A stretch of DNA of 64,000 bases from assembly GCA_963744225.1 (NCBI GenBank), contig CAVUSV010000003.1, forward strand, positions 1 through 64,000, given 5' to 3'. This document shows positions 40,316 through 52,001 of this stretch, piece after piece; the stretch's first letter is position 1; every line of letters begins with the position of its first letter. The DNA comes from Bog-473 sp963744225 (GTDB lineage Bacteria; Actinomycetota; Acidimicrobiia; Acidimicrobiales; RAAP-2). The notes below the pieces were generated by a model. That model had not been told where the DNA came from. It made no database searches and saw only the letters and a program-made list of their open reading frames with translations. A program made the position numbers and the translations under genes.

Positions 40316-41512
40316 GTGCCCAACATCGGCTGGTACGGCCTGGTCCTGGTCATCGCCGCAGCGGCGACGGCCGCCTTGACGATTCCCGCCAAGCGCTTTG
40401 CGGTCCGGGTGGGCTATGTCTCTCATCCCGGCGAGCGCAGCGTGCACACCAAGCCGATCCCGTATGGGGGCGGCGCCGCCATGTTCCTGGGATTCCTCGT
40501 GGCCGTGCTGGGCGCGGCGGCCACACCGCAGCTGCGCCCTGTCTTCCAGGACTCTCCGGAGATCACCGGGGTCGTGCTGGCCGCCGGCGCGATGTTCGCC
40601 GTCGGGCTGATCGACGACGTGCGGGACATGTCTGCCCCCGCCAAGATGGCCGGTCAGGTCCTGGCCGCCAGCATCCTGTACTTCAGCGGCGTGACCATGT
40701 ACGAGCTCAAGATTCCGCTCGCCGGGTTTTTCGTCCTTACGCCCGGGATCATCCCGCTCATCACCGCCGCCTGGGTCATCGCGCTCACCAACGCGGTCAA
40801 CCTGATCGACGGGCTCGACGGCCTTGCCGCCGGGGTGGTCGCGATCGGCGGGGGCGCCCTCGCGCTCTACGGGATCCGCCTCATGGGCCTTGGCCTGCTG
40901 CCGAGCGACAACATCGGACCCTTGGTGGCGGTGATCGCATGTGGGATCTGCCTGGGCTTTCTCCCCTTCAACTTCAACCCCGCCCGGATCTTCATGGGTG
41001 ACGCGGGCGCGCACTTTCTCGGGCTGCTCATGGCCGCGTCGACGATGGTGATCGGCGGTCGGGTACCCACGGCCGTGCCCATCAGTGGCGTGACCTACTT
41101 CTTCTTCGCACCCCTGTTCATTCCGCTGCTGATCCTGGGGGTGCCCCTGGTCGATATGGCGTTCGCCTTCGTCAGGCGGACGGCGCGGGGGAAGGGATTC
41201 GACACCCCCGACAAGGAGCACATCCATCACCGCCTGCTTAACCTCGGCCACGGGCCCCGCAGGAGCGTCATCATCCTGTGGGCCTGGACGGCGATTCTCT
41301 CCAGCTTCCTCCTCTTCCCCCTCTTCGTGCACCAGGTCAACGCCTTCATCCCCATTGGAGCGGCGGCCCTGGGCGTGGGTCTCTACACCTTCTTCCACCC
41401 TGGCCTGCGCCGGGGCCTCGGGGAGGACGAGGACGGGGGAAGCGACCAAGAAATCCCAGTCCCCCAGCAGGATGTCCAGCGGGTCACTGAGGTGGTCCGG
41501 TTCCCCTCGTGA
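40316..41512 (+). CDS. Undecaprenyl-phosphate GlcNAc-1-phosphate transferase family (MraY/WecA)
   Basis: 398 residues, ~11 membrane helices. Joins UDP-GlcNAc to the lipid carrier to start synthesis of arabinogalactan linker, teichoic acid or similar envelope polymer. Motifs: ERSVHTKPIPYGGGAAMF, FAVGLIDDVRDMSAPAK (Asp-Asp), TNAVNLIDGLDGLAAGV, NFNPARIFMGDAGAHFLGLL and HIHHRLLNLGHGP, the His-rich cytoplasmic loop specific for WecA. GTG start. In Mycobacterium the homologous rfe also precedes the atp operon. A charged tail follows the last helix. Confidence 0.92.
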   Translation: MPNIGWYGLVLVIAAAATAALTIPAKRFAVRVGYVSHPGERSVHTKPIPYGGGAAMFLGFLVAVLGAAATPQLRPVFQDSPEITGVVLAAGAMFAVGLIDDVRDMSAPAKMAGQVLAASILYFSGVTMYELKIPLAGFFVLTPGIIPLITAAWVIALTNAVNLIDGLDGLAAGVVAIGGGALALYGIRLMGLGLLPSDNIGPLVAVIACGICLGFLPFNFNPARIFMGDAGAHFLGLLMAASTMVIGGRVPTAVPISGVTYFFFAPLFIPLLILGVPLVDMAFAFVRRTARGKGFDTPDKEHIHHRLLNLGHGPRRSVIILWAWTAILSSFLLFPLFVHQVNAFIPIGAAALGVGLYTFFHPGLRRGLGEDEDGGSDQEIPVPQQDVQRVTEVVRFPS

Positions 41513-41693
41513 CCGTTTGGACGCCATCTGGGCCCAGATGCGATGATGAGGCCTGTGTACCCCGTCCACCTCGCCTCGTCCGACGCCGCCATCGCGGCTT
41601 CGCGGACGACGGACTCCGGCGCGCCACGCACCGCATAAAGGGGCAGAAGTCGTATGCGTGGTCAAGTGAGCCTCGTCGTGCGCGCCCGTTCGG

Positions 41694-41969
41694 GTGAACG
41701 ACGAGGTCAAGCAACCCGGGGCGCCGAGCCCTGTGCCGCTGTCGGGCGCGTCAGGGGAGGCGGCGGAGCCATCGCCGCGGAGTCCCGGACTGGGCGATTT
41801 CTTCTGGGTCGGCACGGCCTGTGCGCTCAGCGTGGTCATCGCCGGTGCCGGCGGGTACTTCTTGGACGTGGCGCTCGGCACGGCGCCATGGCTCGCCTTC
41901 GCCGGGCTCGCCTTCGGGATCATCGCGGCCGTCATGATCGGCTACAAGGAGCTGCGCAAGTACACGTGA
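41694..41969 (+). CDS. AtpZ-like small membrane protein of the ATP synthase operon
   Basis: 91 residues, two membrane helices: FFWVGTACALSVVIAGAGGY and PWLAFAGLAFGIIAAVMIGY, linked by a short Asp-containing turn. Matches the AtpZ/AtpI-family proteins encoded before atpB, which assist assembly or ion supply of the Fo part. GTG start. The N-terminal ~30 residues are Pro/Ser-rich. 41513-41693 before it holds no gene. Confidence 0.75.
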   Translation: MNDEVKQPGAPSPVPLSGASGEAAEPSPRSPGLGDFFWVGTACALSVVIAGAGGYFLDVALGTAPWLAFAGLAFGIIAAVMIGYKELRKYT

Positions 41970-42021
41970 CGCCCGTCATGGCCGCCCATGCCGGTCTGGG
42001 ACTCCCGCGAGGGGCCCGCTG

Positions 42022-42483
42022 ATGTTCGCCAATTTCGCCCTGCCCGACCTGCTGCGGGTCTCACGCCGCACCGTGATGAGCGCGGTCATCTTCGGGATCA
42101 TCGGCATGGTTGTCTGTCTCCTTCTCAATGCGCCCCTCACCGCACTCGGGCTCGCCATCGGCCTCGGTTTGGGGATCGTCAACTTCCGCCTTATTCAGAG
42201 GTCGGTGGCCAAGCAAGGAGCCCGGCCCGACGAGAGTCACCGCCGTCCTCTCGCCGCGAACACCACGATGCGTCTCGCCGCCATCTCCGTCGTCGCGCTG
42301 GGCCTGCTCTTCCTCTCGTTCGCGCTCGGCCTCGGTGTGATGGCAGGCCTCGCTGCCTTCCAGCTCCTCCTTCTGATCAACGTCGCCCGCTCCATGTTCA
42401 AGATGGGCCACGGTGGGGTTGGCGGCATGCTCGACGCCGCCTCGGCCTCGTTCACCCTCCACGACGACGACGGGGAGGGCTAG
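42022..42483 (+). CDS. atpI: ATP synthase subunit I (AtpI-like)
   Basis: 153 residues, four predicted membrane helices: RTVMSAVIFGIIGMVVCLLL, LTALGLAIGLGLGIVNFRLI, RLAAISVVALGLLFLSFALG and LGVMAGLAAFQLLLLINVAR. The G-LGxxNFR motif is typical of subunit I, which helps assemble the c-ring. ATG start; followed 2 bp later by atpB GTG. Confidence 0.75.
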   Translation: MFANFALPDLLRVSRRTVMSAVIFGIIGMVVCLLLNAPLTALGLAIGLGLGIVNFRLIQRSVAKQGARPDESHRRPLAANTTMRLAAISVVALGLLFLSFALGLGVMAGLAAFQLLLLINVARSMFKMGHGGVGGMLDAASASFTLHDDDGEG

Positions 42484-42485
42484 AC

Positions 42486-43359
42486 GTGCTCTCGCACATC
42501 ACACTCCTCGCCGCCAACAACATCACGGTGGGCGACCACGTCGTACAAAAGTTCGGGCCGTTCACGCTCAACATGGACACGGTGTGGGCCACGGGTGCCG
42601 CGCTCGTCGTGTGCGCCGCGATCGCCATCGCGTTGCACCGCCAGATCACGAGTGGCGTGCCGCGCCGGCTCCAGGCGGCCTGGGAGGTCGGGATCAGCGC
42701 GCTGACCAGGCAGGTCGAGGGAACCATCGGTCCCCGGGGTGCCTCGGTCATCCCGCTCGCCGCCGGACTCTTCCTCTTTATCTTCGTCTGCAACAGCTTC
42801 ACCGTGCTGGGCATCGGAGCGCGCTTCGACTTCTTGGCCCCGCCGAACGCCGACATAAATCTCCCGCTGGCCATGTCGCTCTTCGTCATCGTCCTGGTCC
42901 AGATCGCCGCCGTCCGGACCCGGGGGATCGTCGGGGTACTTCCGGCACTACCTGATTCAGCCCTTCCCGATCTACCTGATGCCGTTCAACCTCTTCATCA
43001 ACCTGGTGGAGGAGATCGCCAAGCCGATCACCCTGGCCCTCCGTCTCTTCGGCAACCTCCTCTCGGGCACGTTGATGCTGTCGCTGATCGCCTACCTCGG
43101 AGTGTGGAAGCTCGGGGCCATCCCGGTCGGCAACGTGCTCGTACTCATCGTCAACCCCGTCTGGAAATTGTTCGACCTCGGCATCGGGGCGATCCAGGCC
43201 TTCATCTTCGCCTTGCTGACCATCCTCTACTTCGACGTGGCCATGAGTACCGAACACGCCGAGCACGAGGCGGAGGACGAAGGGGAATTCGAGAAGCACT
43301 ACGGCATGGACTTCTACCAAGAGACCCCGTCCATCGCGACGGTCTCGGCCGATCACTAG
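42486..43359 (+). CDS. atpB: ATP synthase Fo subunit a, one frame break
   Basis: About 290 residues. Forms the proton half-channels. LFIFVCNSFTVLGIGARF, then past an extra G near 42942 the block YLMPFNLFINLVEEIAKPIT and LRLFGNLLSGTLMLSLIAYL with the essential Arg in LALRLFGN. C-terminus IQAFIFALLTILYFDVAMS. GTG start directly after AtpI. Confidence 0.93.
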
Positions 43360-43390
43360 TCGTATCTAAAACAGTAAGGAGAGCAAGCAC

Positions 43391-43651
43391 ATGGCAGACA
43401 CAACGGCACAGGCCATCCAGTTGGCCGGAGCCATGGTCGGAGGCGGCCTGGCGCTGGGCGGAGGAGCCATCGGTGCCGCCGTCGGTGACGGTTTGGCGGG
43501 TAGCGCGACCATCAATGGCGTCGCCCGGCAGCCCGAGGCACAGGGCCGGCTGTTCACCATCATGTTCCTGACCGTGGGTCTGGTCGAGGCCATGTACTTC
43601 ATCAACCTGGCCTTCACCGCGCTCTTCATCTTCTCGCTGTACAAGAAGTAG
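43391..43651 (+). CDS. atpE: ATP synthase Fo subunit c
   Basis: 86 residues; two helices in a hairpin with the polar loop ARQPE. Ion-binding Glu66 in FLTVGLVEAMYFI. Gly-rich first helix GGGLALGGGAIGAAVGDGL. AAGGAGAG ribosome site. Proton-type (no Na+ motif of Gln/Glu/Ser set visible). Confidence 0.97.
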   Translation: MADTTAQAIQLAGAMVGGGLALGGGAIGAAVGDGLAGSATINGVARQPEAQGRLFTIMFLTVGLVEAMYFINLAFTALFIFSLYKK

Positions 43652-43716
43652 GCCGGCGGGAGGACGCCCGGCGACGGCGCCGGGCGATCGAAACTCACGC
43701 ACAGACAGAGACCAAT

Positions 43717-44258
43717 ATGCCCATTGCAGACAGCAACTTCCTGATCCCCAACTCGACCTTGTTCGTCGAGTTCTTCGAGCTTCCTGATCGTCCTGGCGAT
43801 TGTGGCCAAGTACGTCCTGCCACCGCTCAAGAAGGCCCTCGACGCCCGGGCCGAGCTGATCAGGAGCGAGTTGGAAGCGGCTGATGCAGCCAAGGCTGAC
43901 GCAGCGAAGGCCGACGAAGAGCGACGCCAGGCCCTCGAGGAGGCACGGCACCAGGCCCGTGAGATCGTGGCACAAGCCAACCGCACCGCCGAGCAGGTGC
44001 GCGCCGAATGCCCAGGCCAACGCGCAGACCGAGTACGAGCGGATCGTGAACAGCGCTGCAGCAGAAGTGGTGCTGGCCCGGCAGCGTGCCATCGACGAGG
44101 CCGCCGCGCGGATGGGCGAGATCGTGCTCGAGGTTGTCGAGCGGATCATTGGGCGAGAGGTCAACTACGAGGCCCACCGCGACCTGATTGAGGAAGCCGT
44201 GGCCGCACTGAGAGCCGATGCCGAGGCAGCCGCCAGCGGCGCCGGAGCGCGCCCGTGA
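43717..44258 (+). CDS. atpF: ATP synthase Fo subunit b, two frame breaks
   Basis: About 179 residues. N-terminal membrane helix (LFVEFFSFLIVLAIVAKYVL after discounting an extra G near 43781) and a long charged coiled coil, ending in ERIIGREVNYEAHRDLIEEA. Second extra base (T) near 44010 in the coil. Peripheral stalk. Stop overlaps atpH start by four bases. Confidence 0.93.
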
Positions 44259-45202
44259 ACCCGACGCTCCAGGGCTATGCCGCGGCCGTGTTGGAGTCGG
44301 TCGACACCGCGCAACTGCCGGCGGTAGCGGCAGAGCTCGAAGCGATTGAGCGCCTCGTGCGGGCCACGCCCGCACTGGAGGCCGCCCTCCAGGACACTGC
44401 GGTATCGGGCGCGGTGCGCGGTGCGGTGATGCGCGACCTGCTGGAGGGCAAGGTGTCCGGAGCCGCTCGACGGGCTGCCGCCTTCGCCACCTCGGTGGTG
44501 TCTGCCCCCGAAACGGTGGCCGCGCTCACCTGGTTGGCCCTCCGGGCATTCGCGCGTCGCCGAGGGCGTACACGAGCCCGAGCCACCGCTCAGCCTCCTG
44601 CAGGCTCGCAAACGAGTCGGAGGGTACGCCCAGGCGGTGTTTGAGACGATGTCGACCGGCGAACTCGAGAACATGGAGGACGAGTTGTTCCGATTCGCCC
44701 GGATCGTCGAGTCGACACCCGCACTCCGGAGCGCACTGGTCGACCGCGACCTTCCGGTGGAGGTCCGGCAGGGCCTGGTGACCGAGCTGCTCGAGGGCAA
44801 GGTGCAACTGGGCACCCTGGCGTTGGCGCGCTACGTCATCGCCGGTGGGCGTGCCCGCGACGTCGTTGGCACGCTGGACTGGCTGGTGGAGCAGACGGCA
44901 GCCGCGCGAGGCTGGCGGATCGCCCGGGTGCGGGCGGCCGCGACCGTCGACGATGCCCAGCAGGCTGACCTCTCGGATTCGCTGACCGCACTGGCCGGGT
45001 CACCGGTCGAGTTGCAGGTGGTTATCGACCCGTCGCTGCTCAGCGGCGCGGTGATCCAGATCGGTGACCTCCAGGTGGATGCCAGCGCCCGGGGGCGCCT
45101 CGACGCACTGCGCGAGCACTTGGTGCCGGGCGGATGGGACGACAAGGTGTTCGGCGCTGGGACGGACCGGCCTCGTGGAACGACGACAGAGGGAGCAGTT
45201 TG

Positions 45203-45203
<1 letters not shown>
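44255..45203 (+). CDS. atpH: ATP synthase F1 subunit delta with duplicated N-terminal domain, one frame break
   Basis: About 315 residues, against 180 in E. coli. Two copies of the helical N-domain: GYAAAVLESVDTAQLPAVAA ... RDLLEGKVSGAARRAAAF, and GYAQAVFETMSTGELENMED ... VTELLEGKVQLGTLALARYV, followed by the C-domain ending SGAVIQIGDLQVDASARGRL. Streptomyces-type actinobacterial delta subunits (~270 residues) also carry two such segments, so this is a phylum trait. Extra base near 44553 between the copies. Links stator to F1 top. Confidence 0.9.
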
Positions 45204-46727
<1,524 letters not shown>

Positions 46728-46730
46728 CCC

Positions 46731-47663
46731 ATGGCCGGAGGCCAAGAGCGCGTCCTGCGCCGCCGTATTCGCTCGGTGCAGTCCACGAGGAAGATCACCA
46801 AGGCCATGGAGCTGATCGCGGCCTCGCGCATCGTGCGCGCCACAGGGAGGATCGCGGCCAACCAGCCGTATCGGGACGGGATGCAGCGCATCCTGCGCGC
46901 GGTGGTGGAGGATGATCCGACTGTGGCGGCGAAGATGCTCGGCACCCCGGAGTCGCCCGAACGGGTCGGCATCGTGGCCATCGTGGGCGATCGCGGCCTG
47001 GCTGGCTCTTACAACTCCGGTGTGCTGCGGGCGACCGAGCGGCTGGTCGCAGAGTACCGGCGCACCAACGTCGAGGTCACGTTGTGGAGCATCGGCAAGA
47101 AGGCCCCGCCTTACTTCCGCTACCGCGGCATCGACGTGGCGCGGTCCTTCACTGGCATGGCCGACCGACCCGAGTTCGTCGACGCTCGTGACATCGCCGC
47201 AGTGGTGACGGCGCCGTTCTTGGACGGCGAGCTTGACCTGCTCCAGCTCGTCTCGACCCGCTACGTCTCGGCTGGAACGCAACGCGTCGAGACCATGCAG
47301 CTCCTTCCCATGCCGCTCCCTACCGACCAGGTGCGTCCCGACGGCGGGATCGACGACCTGCCCGGCACGGGCGGTACAGGCGGCGCGGGCGGTTATACCG
47401 AGTTCGAGCCCGACGGCGAGACACTGCTGGCCGAGTTGGCGCCCCGCGCCACGGAGTCGGAGATCTTCGCCGCGCTCTTGGAGGGCTCGGCAGCGTTCTT
47501 CACGGCCCAACAGCGCGCCATGGCGGCGGCAACCGACAATGCGGACGAGCTGGTCCGCACCCTCACCCGGGTGATGAACCGCGCCCGTCAGGACGCCATC
47601 ACCACAGAGATCATGGAAATCGTCGGTGGTGCCGAGGCGCTCCGCCAGTCGAAGGGAGCTTGA
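46731..47663 (+). CDS. atpG: ATP synthase F1 subunit gamma
   Basis: 310 residues, intact. Rotor shaft. N-terminal coil RIRSVQSTRKITKAMELIAA, GDRGLAGSYNSGVLRATERL and C-terminal coil RAMAAATDNADELVRTLTRV. A Gly-rich loop (GTGGTGGAGG) near residue 215 lies where mycobacterial and other actinobacterial gammas have an inserted loop. Confidence 0.97.
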   Translation: MAGGQERVLRRRIRSVQSTRKITKAMELIAASRIVRATGRIAANQPYRDGMQRILRAVVEDDPTVAAKMLGTPESPERVGIVAIVGDRGLAGSYNSGVLRATERLVAEYRRTNVEVTLWSIGKKAPPYFRYRGIDVARSFTGMADRPEFVDARDIAAVVTAPFLDGELDLLQLVSTRYVSAGTQRVETMQLLPMPLPTDQVRPDGGIDDLPGTGGTGGAGGYTEFEPDGETLLAELAPRATESEIFAALLEGSAAFFTAQQRAMAAATDNADELVRTLTRVMNRARQDAITTEIMEIVGGAEALRQSKGA

Positions 47664-47668
47664 CAACA

Positions 47669-49126
47669 ATGACCACCACAGAGGCAACCCAGGACACCGC
47701 CCCGGCGGGCTCGCTCGAGGACGGCCGGGTCGTCGCCATCGCCGGCCCCGTCATCGACGTGGAGTTCCCGCCGCACGCCTTGCCCGAGATCAACCACGCC
47801 GTCGAGTTCACCATCGAGCTCGAAGGCGTCTCCAGCATCGTCACGGCTGAGGTCGCCCAGCAGATCGGTGACGGCCGGGTGCGCTGCATCTGTATGCAGC
47901 AGACCGACGGGCTCGTCCGCGGCGCCCGGGTGCGCAACCTGGGCCGGGGAATCACCGTCCCCGTCGGCAACGCCGTCCTGGGCCATGTGTTCAACGTCCT
48001 GGGCAAGCCTCTGGACACCGATTCGATCGAGGGCGTCGACGACTACTGGGAGATCCACCGCAGCGCGCCGGCCTTCGACCAGCTCGAGCCGAGGTCGTTG
48101 ATGTTCGAGACTGGCATCAAGGTCATCGACCTGCTCGAGCCCTACGTCCAGGGTGGAAAGATCGGCCTCTTCGGCGGCGCCGGGGTGGGCAAGACCGTCA
48201 TCATCCAGGAGATGATCCACCGGGTGGCCCAGCAGCATGGTGGCGTCTCGGTGTTCGCCGGCGTCGGCGAGCGCACCCGCGAGGGCACCGACATGTGGCT
48301 CGAGATGCAGGAGTCCGGGGTCATCGACAAGGCAGCTCTTGTCTACGGCCAGATGGACGAGCCTCCGGGCGTCCGCCTGCGGGTCGGTCTGGCCGCGCTC
48401 ACGATGGCCGAGTACTTCCGGGACGTGCAGAACCAGGACGTGCTGCTCTTCATTGACAACATCTTCCGCTTCGTCCAGGCGGGGTCGGAGGTCTCGACGC
48501 TGCTCGGGCGCATGCCCTCGGCCGTGGGCTACCAGCCCACCCTGGCCGACGAGATGGGCGAGCTCCAGGAGCGCATCACCTCCACCAAGGGGAAGTCGAT
48601 CACCTCGCTGCAGGCGGTTTACGTGCCGGCCGACGACTACACGGATCCCGCCCCGTTCACCACGTTCACCCACCTCGACGCCACGACCGAGCTCTCCCGC
48701 CAGATCGCGGCCCTGGGGATCTACCCGGCAGTGGACCCGCTGGCATCGACATCGAACATCCTGGCCCCCGAGATTGTGGGGGAACGGCACTACGCGGTGG
48801 CCCGACGCGTGCAGGAGGTCCTGCAGCGCTACAAGGAGCTGCAGGACATCATCGCCATCCTCGGCATGGACGAGCTCTCCGAGGAGGACAGGGTGACGGT
48901 GACCCGGGCCCGCAAGATCCAGCGATACCTGTCCCAGCCCTTCTTCGTGGCCGAGGTGTTCACCGGAGTGCCAGGGATCTTCGTGCCCATCGAAGAAACC
49001 GTCGAGTCGTTCGAGGCGCTCGTCAACGGGGATCTCGACAACATTCCCGAGCAGGCCTTCCTCAACGTCGGTGGCGTCGAGTCCGTTTTGGCCAAGGCCA
49101 AGACCCTCGAGGAGGAGGCCGGCTAG
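47669..49126 (+). CDS. atpD: ATP synthase F1 subunit beta
   Basis: 485 residues, intact. Catalytic subunit. Walker A GLFGGAGVGKTVIIQEMI, GERTREGTDMWLEM, Walker B DVLLFIDNIFRFVQAGSEVS, DELSEED (the DELSEED region) and GIYPAVDPLASTSNI. ATG 47669 chosen over TTG 47660. The stop overlaps atpC. Confidence 0.98.
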   Translation: MTTTEATQDTAPAGSLEDGRVVAIAGPVIDVEFPPHALPEINHAVEFTIELEGVSSIVTAEVAQQIGDGRVRCICMQQTDGLVRGARVRNLGRGITVPVGNAVLGHVFNVLGKPLDTDSIEGVDDYWEIHRSAPAFDQLEPRSLMFETGIKVIDLLEPYVQGGKIGLFGGAGVGKTVIIQEMIHRVAQQHGGVSVFAGVGERTREGTDMWLEMQESGVIDKAALVYGQMDEPPGVRLRVGLAALTMAEYFRDVQNQDVLLFIDNIFRFVQAGSEVSTLLGRMPSAVGYQPTLADEMGELQERITSTKGKSITSLQAVYVPADDYTDPAPFTTFTHLDATTELSRQIAALGIYPAVDPLASTSNILAPEIVGERHYAVARRVQEVLQRYKELQDIIAILGMDELSEEDRVTVTRARKIQRYLSQPFFVAEVFTGVPGIFVPIEETVESFEALVNGDLDNIPEQAFLNVGGVESVLAKAKTLEEEAG

Positions 49127-49641
49127 TGCCAGATGGTGTCTTCGGCGTCGAGGTGGTGACACCCGAGCAAGCGTTGGTTGCCGGTGGCGCGTCGGCGGTC
49201 GTCCTGACCACGTCGGTCGGTGACATGACCGTGCTCGACGGTCACACCGCGCTCATTGCCGATGTCGCGCCCTGCCTGGTCAAGGTAGAGCAGCCGGATG
49301 GCAGCATGCAACGACTGGCCGTCCACGGGGGGTTCCTCCAGGTCGACACGAGCCCCGGCGCCGCCGATGGTTTGGCCGAGGGCGACGGGCCGCTGCCGGG
49401 CATGTCCACCCGGGTGACGGTGCTGGCCGGCGTCGCCGAGCTGGCCGAGGACATCGACGTGCCCCGGGCCGAGCGGGCCAAGGAGGCGGCGGACCAGCGG
49501 GTGGCCGAGCTCAGCTCAGGCCGGGCGCCCTCGGCCGAGGGTGAAGACGGTGCCGGGCGACCAGAACTGGCCTTGCAGGAGGCGGAAAAGGCGCTCGCCC
49601 GTGCCGACTTACGGCTCACTGTCGCGGCGGACAACGGGTAG
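49126..49641 (+). CDS. atpC: ATP synthase F1 subunit epsilon
   Basis: 171 residues, longer than usual (~130). Beta-sandwich opening FGVEVVTPEQALVAGGASAV and GDMTVLDGHTALIADVAPCL. A helix-turn-helix end (RAERAKEAADQRVAEL ... LALQEAEKALARADLRL) with a ~20-residue Gly/Ser/Glu insertion between the helices. GTG start overlapping the atpD TAG. Confidence 0.93.
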   Translation: MPDGVFGVEVVTPEQALVAGGASAVVLTTSVGDMTVLDGHTALIADVAPCLVKVEQPDGSMQRLAVHGGFLQVDTSPGAADGLAEGDGPLPGMSTRVTVLAGVAELAEDIDVPRAERAKEAADQRVAELSSGRAPSAEGEDGAGRPELALQEAEKALARADLRLTVAADNG

Positions 49642-49666
49642 GCCGGCCAGCGGCCCGCAGCCGGCC
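49641..49666. terminator. Hairpin between convergent atpC and glpX
   Basis: GGCCGGC (49641-49647) and GCCGGCC (49660-49666) with a 12-base loop; no T-run. Could serve both strands, as many high-GC terminators lack the U tail. Confidence 0.45.
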
Positions 49667-49671
49667 CGCCC

Positions 49672-50667
49672 TCAGCCGAACGAGATCGAGCTGAACTCGG
49701 CCAGCTTGGCCAGGGCGTGGCTGGCGTCGATCTTGCGCAGCGTCCCAGACTTGGAGCGCATCACCAGCGACTGCGTCGTCGCACCGAACTCGTGGTACTG
49801 GACGCCCTGAAGGAGCTCGCCGTCGGTAATGCCGGTGGCCGCGAAGAAGGCGTTGTTGCCCTGCACGAGGTCGTCGGTGGTGAGGACAGCGTCGAGGGCG
49901 TAGCCGGCCTCGATGGCGGCCGTCCGCTCCGCTTCGTTGCGGGGGTGGAGCCTCCCCTGGATCTCCGCCCCCATGCACTTGAGCGCCGCCGCAGCGAGGA
50001 CGCCCTCGGGCGTCCCCCCGATACCAAAGAGGATGTCGGTGCCCGCACCGGGCCAGCCGGTGGCAATAGCACCGGCCACGTCGCCGTCGGTGATCAGCCG
50101 GATCCGGGCTCCGGTCGCCCGCACCTCGGCGATCAAGTGCTCATGGCGCGGCCGGTCCAAGATGACCGCGGTCAGGTCGCGCACCGGGCGCCCCAGGGCC
50201 TCCGACAGGGCGTGAAGGTTCTCCGTCGGCGTGCGCCGGATATCGCAAGCTCCCTTGGCCCGGGGCCCAACGGCCAGCTTTTCCATATAGACGCACGGCC
50301 CCGGGTCGAACATGGCACCGCGCTCGGCCACGGCGATCACCGCAAGGGCGCCCCCGCGCCCCTGGGCCGTCAACGTGGTGCCGTCGATGGGATCCACTGC
50401 GATGTCAGTCAGCGGGGGCGTGCCGTCACCGATCTTCTCGCCGTTGAACAGCATGGGCGCGTTGTCCTTCTCGCCCTCGCCGATGACAACGATCCCGTCC
50501 ATGGGGACGCTCGAGAGGACCGTCCGCATGGCTTCGACGGCAGCGGCGTCGGCGCCGATTTTGTCTCCCCGACCCATCCAACGACTCGCGGCCATGGCGG
50601 CCGCCTCGGTCGTGCGGACCAGATCCATGGCGAGGTTCCGGTCGGGGGCTTGGCGTGACGTCACCAC
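49672..50667 (-). CDS. glpX: Fructose-1,6-bisphosphatase class II
   Basis: 331 residues, intact. Gluconeogenic hydrolysis of fructose-1,6-bisphosphate. Metal and phosphate motifs VIGEGEKDNAPMLFNGE, AVDPIDGTTLTAQGRGGALA and GIGGTPEGVLAAAALKCMGA. The GTG at 50667 has a -10-like TAGGGT 7 bp upstream on the minus strand (leaderless). Divergent from murA. Confidence 0.95.
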   Translation of the reverse strand: MVTSRQAPDRNLAMDLVRTTEAAAMAASRWMGRGDKIGADAAAVEAMRTVLSSVPMDGIVVIGEGEKDNAPMLFNGEKIGDGTPPLTDIAVDPIDGTTLTAQGRGGALAVIAVAERGAMFDPGPCVYMEKLAVGPRAKGACDIRRTPTENLHALSEALGRPVRDLTAVILDRPRHEHLIAEVRATGARIRLITDGDVAGAIATGWPGAGTDILFGIGGTPEGVLAAAALKCMGAEIQGRLHPRNEAERTAAIEAGYALDAVLTTDDLVQGNNAFFAATGITDGELLQGVQYHEFGATTQSLVMRSKSGTLRKIDASHALAKLAEFSSISFG

Positions 50668-50680
50668 GGCTTTGACCCTA
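50668..50680 (-). promoter_or_regulatory. -10 element for leaderless glpX
   Basis: On the minus strand TAGGGT (50680-50675) lies 7 bases before GTG 50667. Confidence 0.45.
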
Positions 50681-50726
50681 GTGGGTCTCGGATCGGTGGT
50701 TGCCGGCCGGGCGGTCCGCCAGCGGC

Positions 50727-50739
50727 GATACTTGAGGTC
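50727..50739 (+). promoter_or_regulatory. -10 element for leaderless murA
   Basis: GATACT at 50727-50732 lies 7 bp before GTG 50740. Confidence 0.45.
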
Positions 50740-52001
50740 GTGGACCAGATCGTGGTCGAGCCCAACGGACCACTTGCGGGCACCGTTAGCGCAGGCGGAG
50801 CGAAGAATTCAGCCCTCAAGCTCATGGTGGGCTGCCTCCTCGCCGAGGGTTGCACGGTGCTCTCCAACGTGCCTCGCATCGACGACGTGGACACTATGGC
50901 CAACGTGTTGCGCGCCATCGGGGCAGATGTTGCCCGTCTCGACAACGGAGATGTGGCGGTGACCACACCCCCAGTCAGGGACCTTGTCCCTGCTGGCCCC
51001 TACGAGCATTTCGAGCGCATGCGGGCGTCGGTCGTGGTCCTCGGTCTCCTCCTTGCCCGCTGTGGCGCCGTACGGGTGCCCTTGCCGGGCGGGGACGACT
51101 TCGGCGACCGGCCCATCGATTTCCACATCAGCGGGCTCAGTGCCATGGGTGCCCGCTTCGAGGCCTCCCACGGCGAGGTGCACGGCACGGTGCCTGGTGG
51201 CCGGCTGGTGGGAACCCGGGTGGTCCTGGAGTACCCCAGCCACACCGCAACCGACAACCTGCTCATGGCGGCTGTCCTCGCCAAGGGCACCACGGTGATC
51301 GAAAACGCCGCCAAGGAGCCCGAGGTAGCCGACCTGGCCTCCATGTTGTGCGACATGGGCGCCGTCGTGCGCGGGGCTGGTACCTCGCGCATCGAGGTCG
51401 AAGGGGTCGACGAACTTCGGCCGACGCACCACACGGTCCTGTCGGACCGTGTGGTGGCTGCGACCTACTTGGCCGCCGTCGGGATGGCGGGCGGTGAAGT
51501 CACGATCGCGGACGCCCGACCCGAACACATGGAGATGATCCTGCGCAAGGTCAACCAGATGGGAGTGGACACGGAGATGGGGCCCCATGGGCTGCGGGCC
51601 AGCGCGCACCGACGATTGGTGGCCGCGGACGTTGCGACCCTCCCGTATCCAGGGGTGGCCACCGACTACAGCCCCCTGCTGGTGGCGATGCTCACCGTCT
51701 CCGACGGGGTGGGAATCCTCACGGAGAACCTCTTCTCCGGGCGCTTTCGCTACGTCGAGCAGTTGCGCCGAATGGGCGCCGACATACGGACGGAGGGTCA
51801 CCATGCCGTCGTGCGCGGCGTGCCGCAGCTCTCCGGGGCGCCAGTCCGCGCGCCGACATCCGTGCCGGCGTCGCCCTGGTGCTGGCCGGGCTCGTCGCGG
51901 AGGGGGAGACGGTGGTGAGCGGAGCTCACCATATCGGACGGGGCTACCAGGACCTGCCGGGCGCGCTCTGCTCGCTCGGAGCCACCGTGAGCCAGCGGTG
52001 A
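50740..52001 (+). CDS. murA: UDP-N-acetylglucosamine 1-carboxyvinyltransferase, one frame break
   Basis: About 420 residues. First committed step of peptidoglycan synthesis, adding enolpyruvate to UDP-GlcNAc. GAKNSALKLMVGCLLAEG carries the substrate lysine; the second half has RPEHMEMILRKVNQMGVD and FSGRFRYVEQLRRMGADI. The fosfomycin-reactive Cys is not seen in the usual place: the loop at residue ~115 lacks a Cys (GARFEASHGEVHGTVPGGRL), as in Asp-type, naturally resistant MurA, but alignment is needed. Near 51850 one base seems missing (VRA then ADIRAGVALVLAGLVAEGET), the only clear deletion in a conserved gene here. Confidence 0.92.
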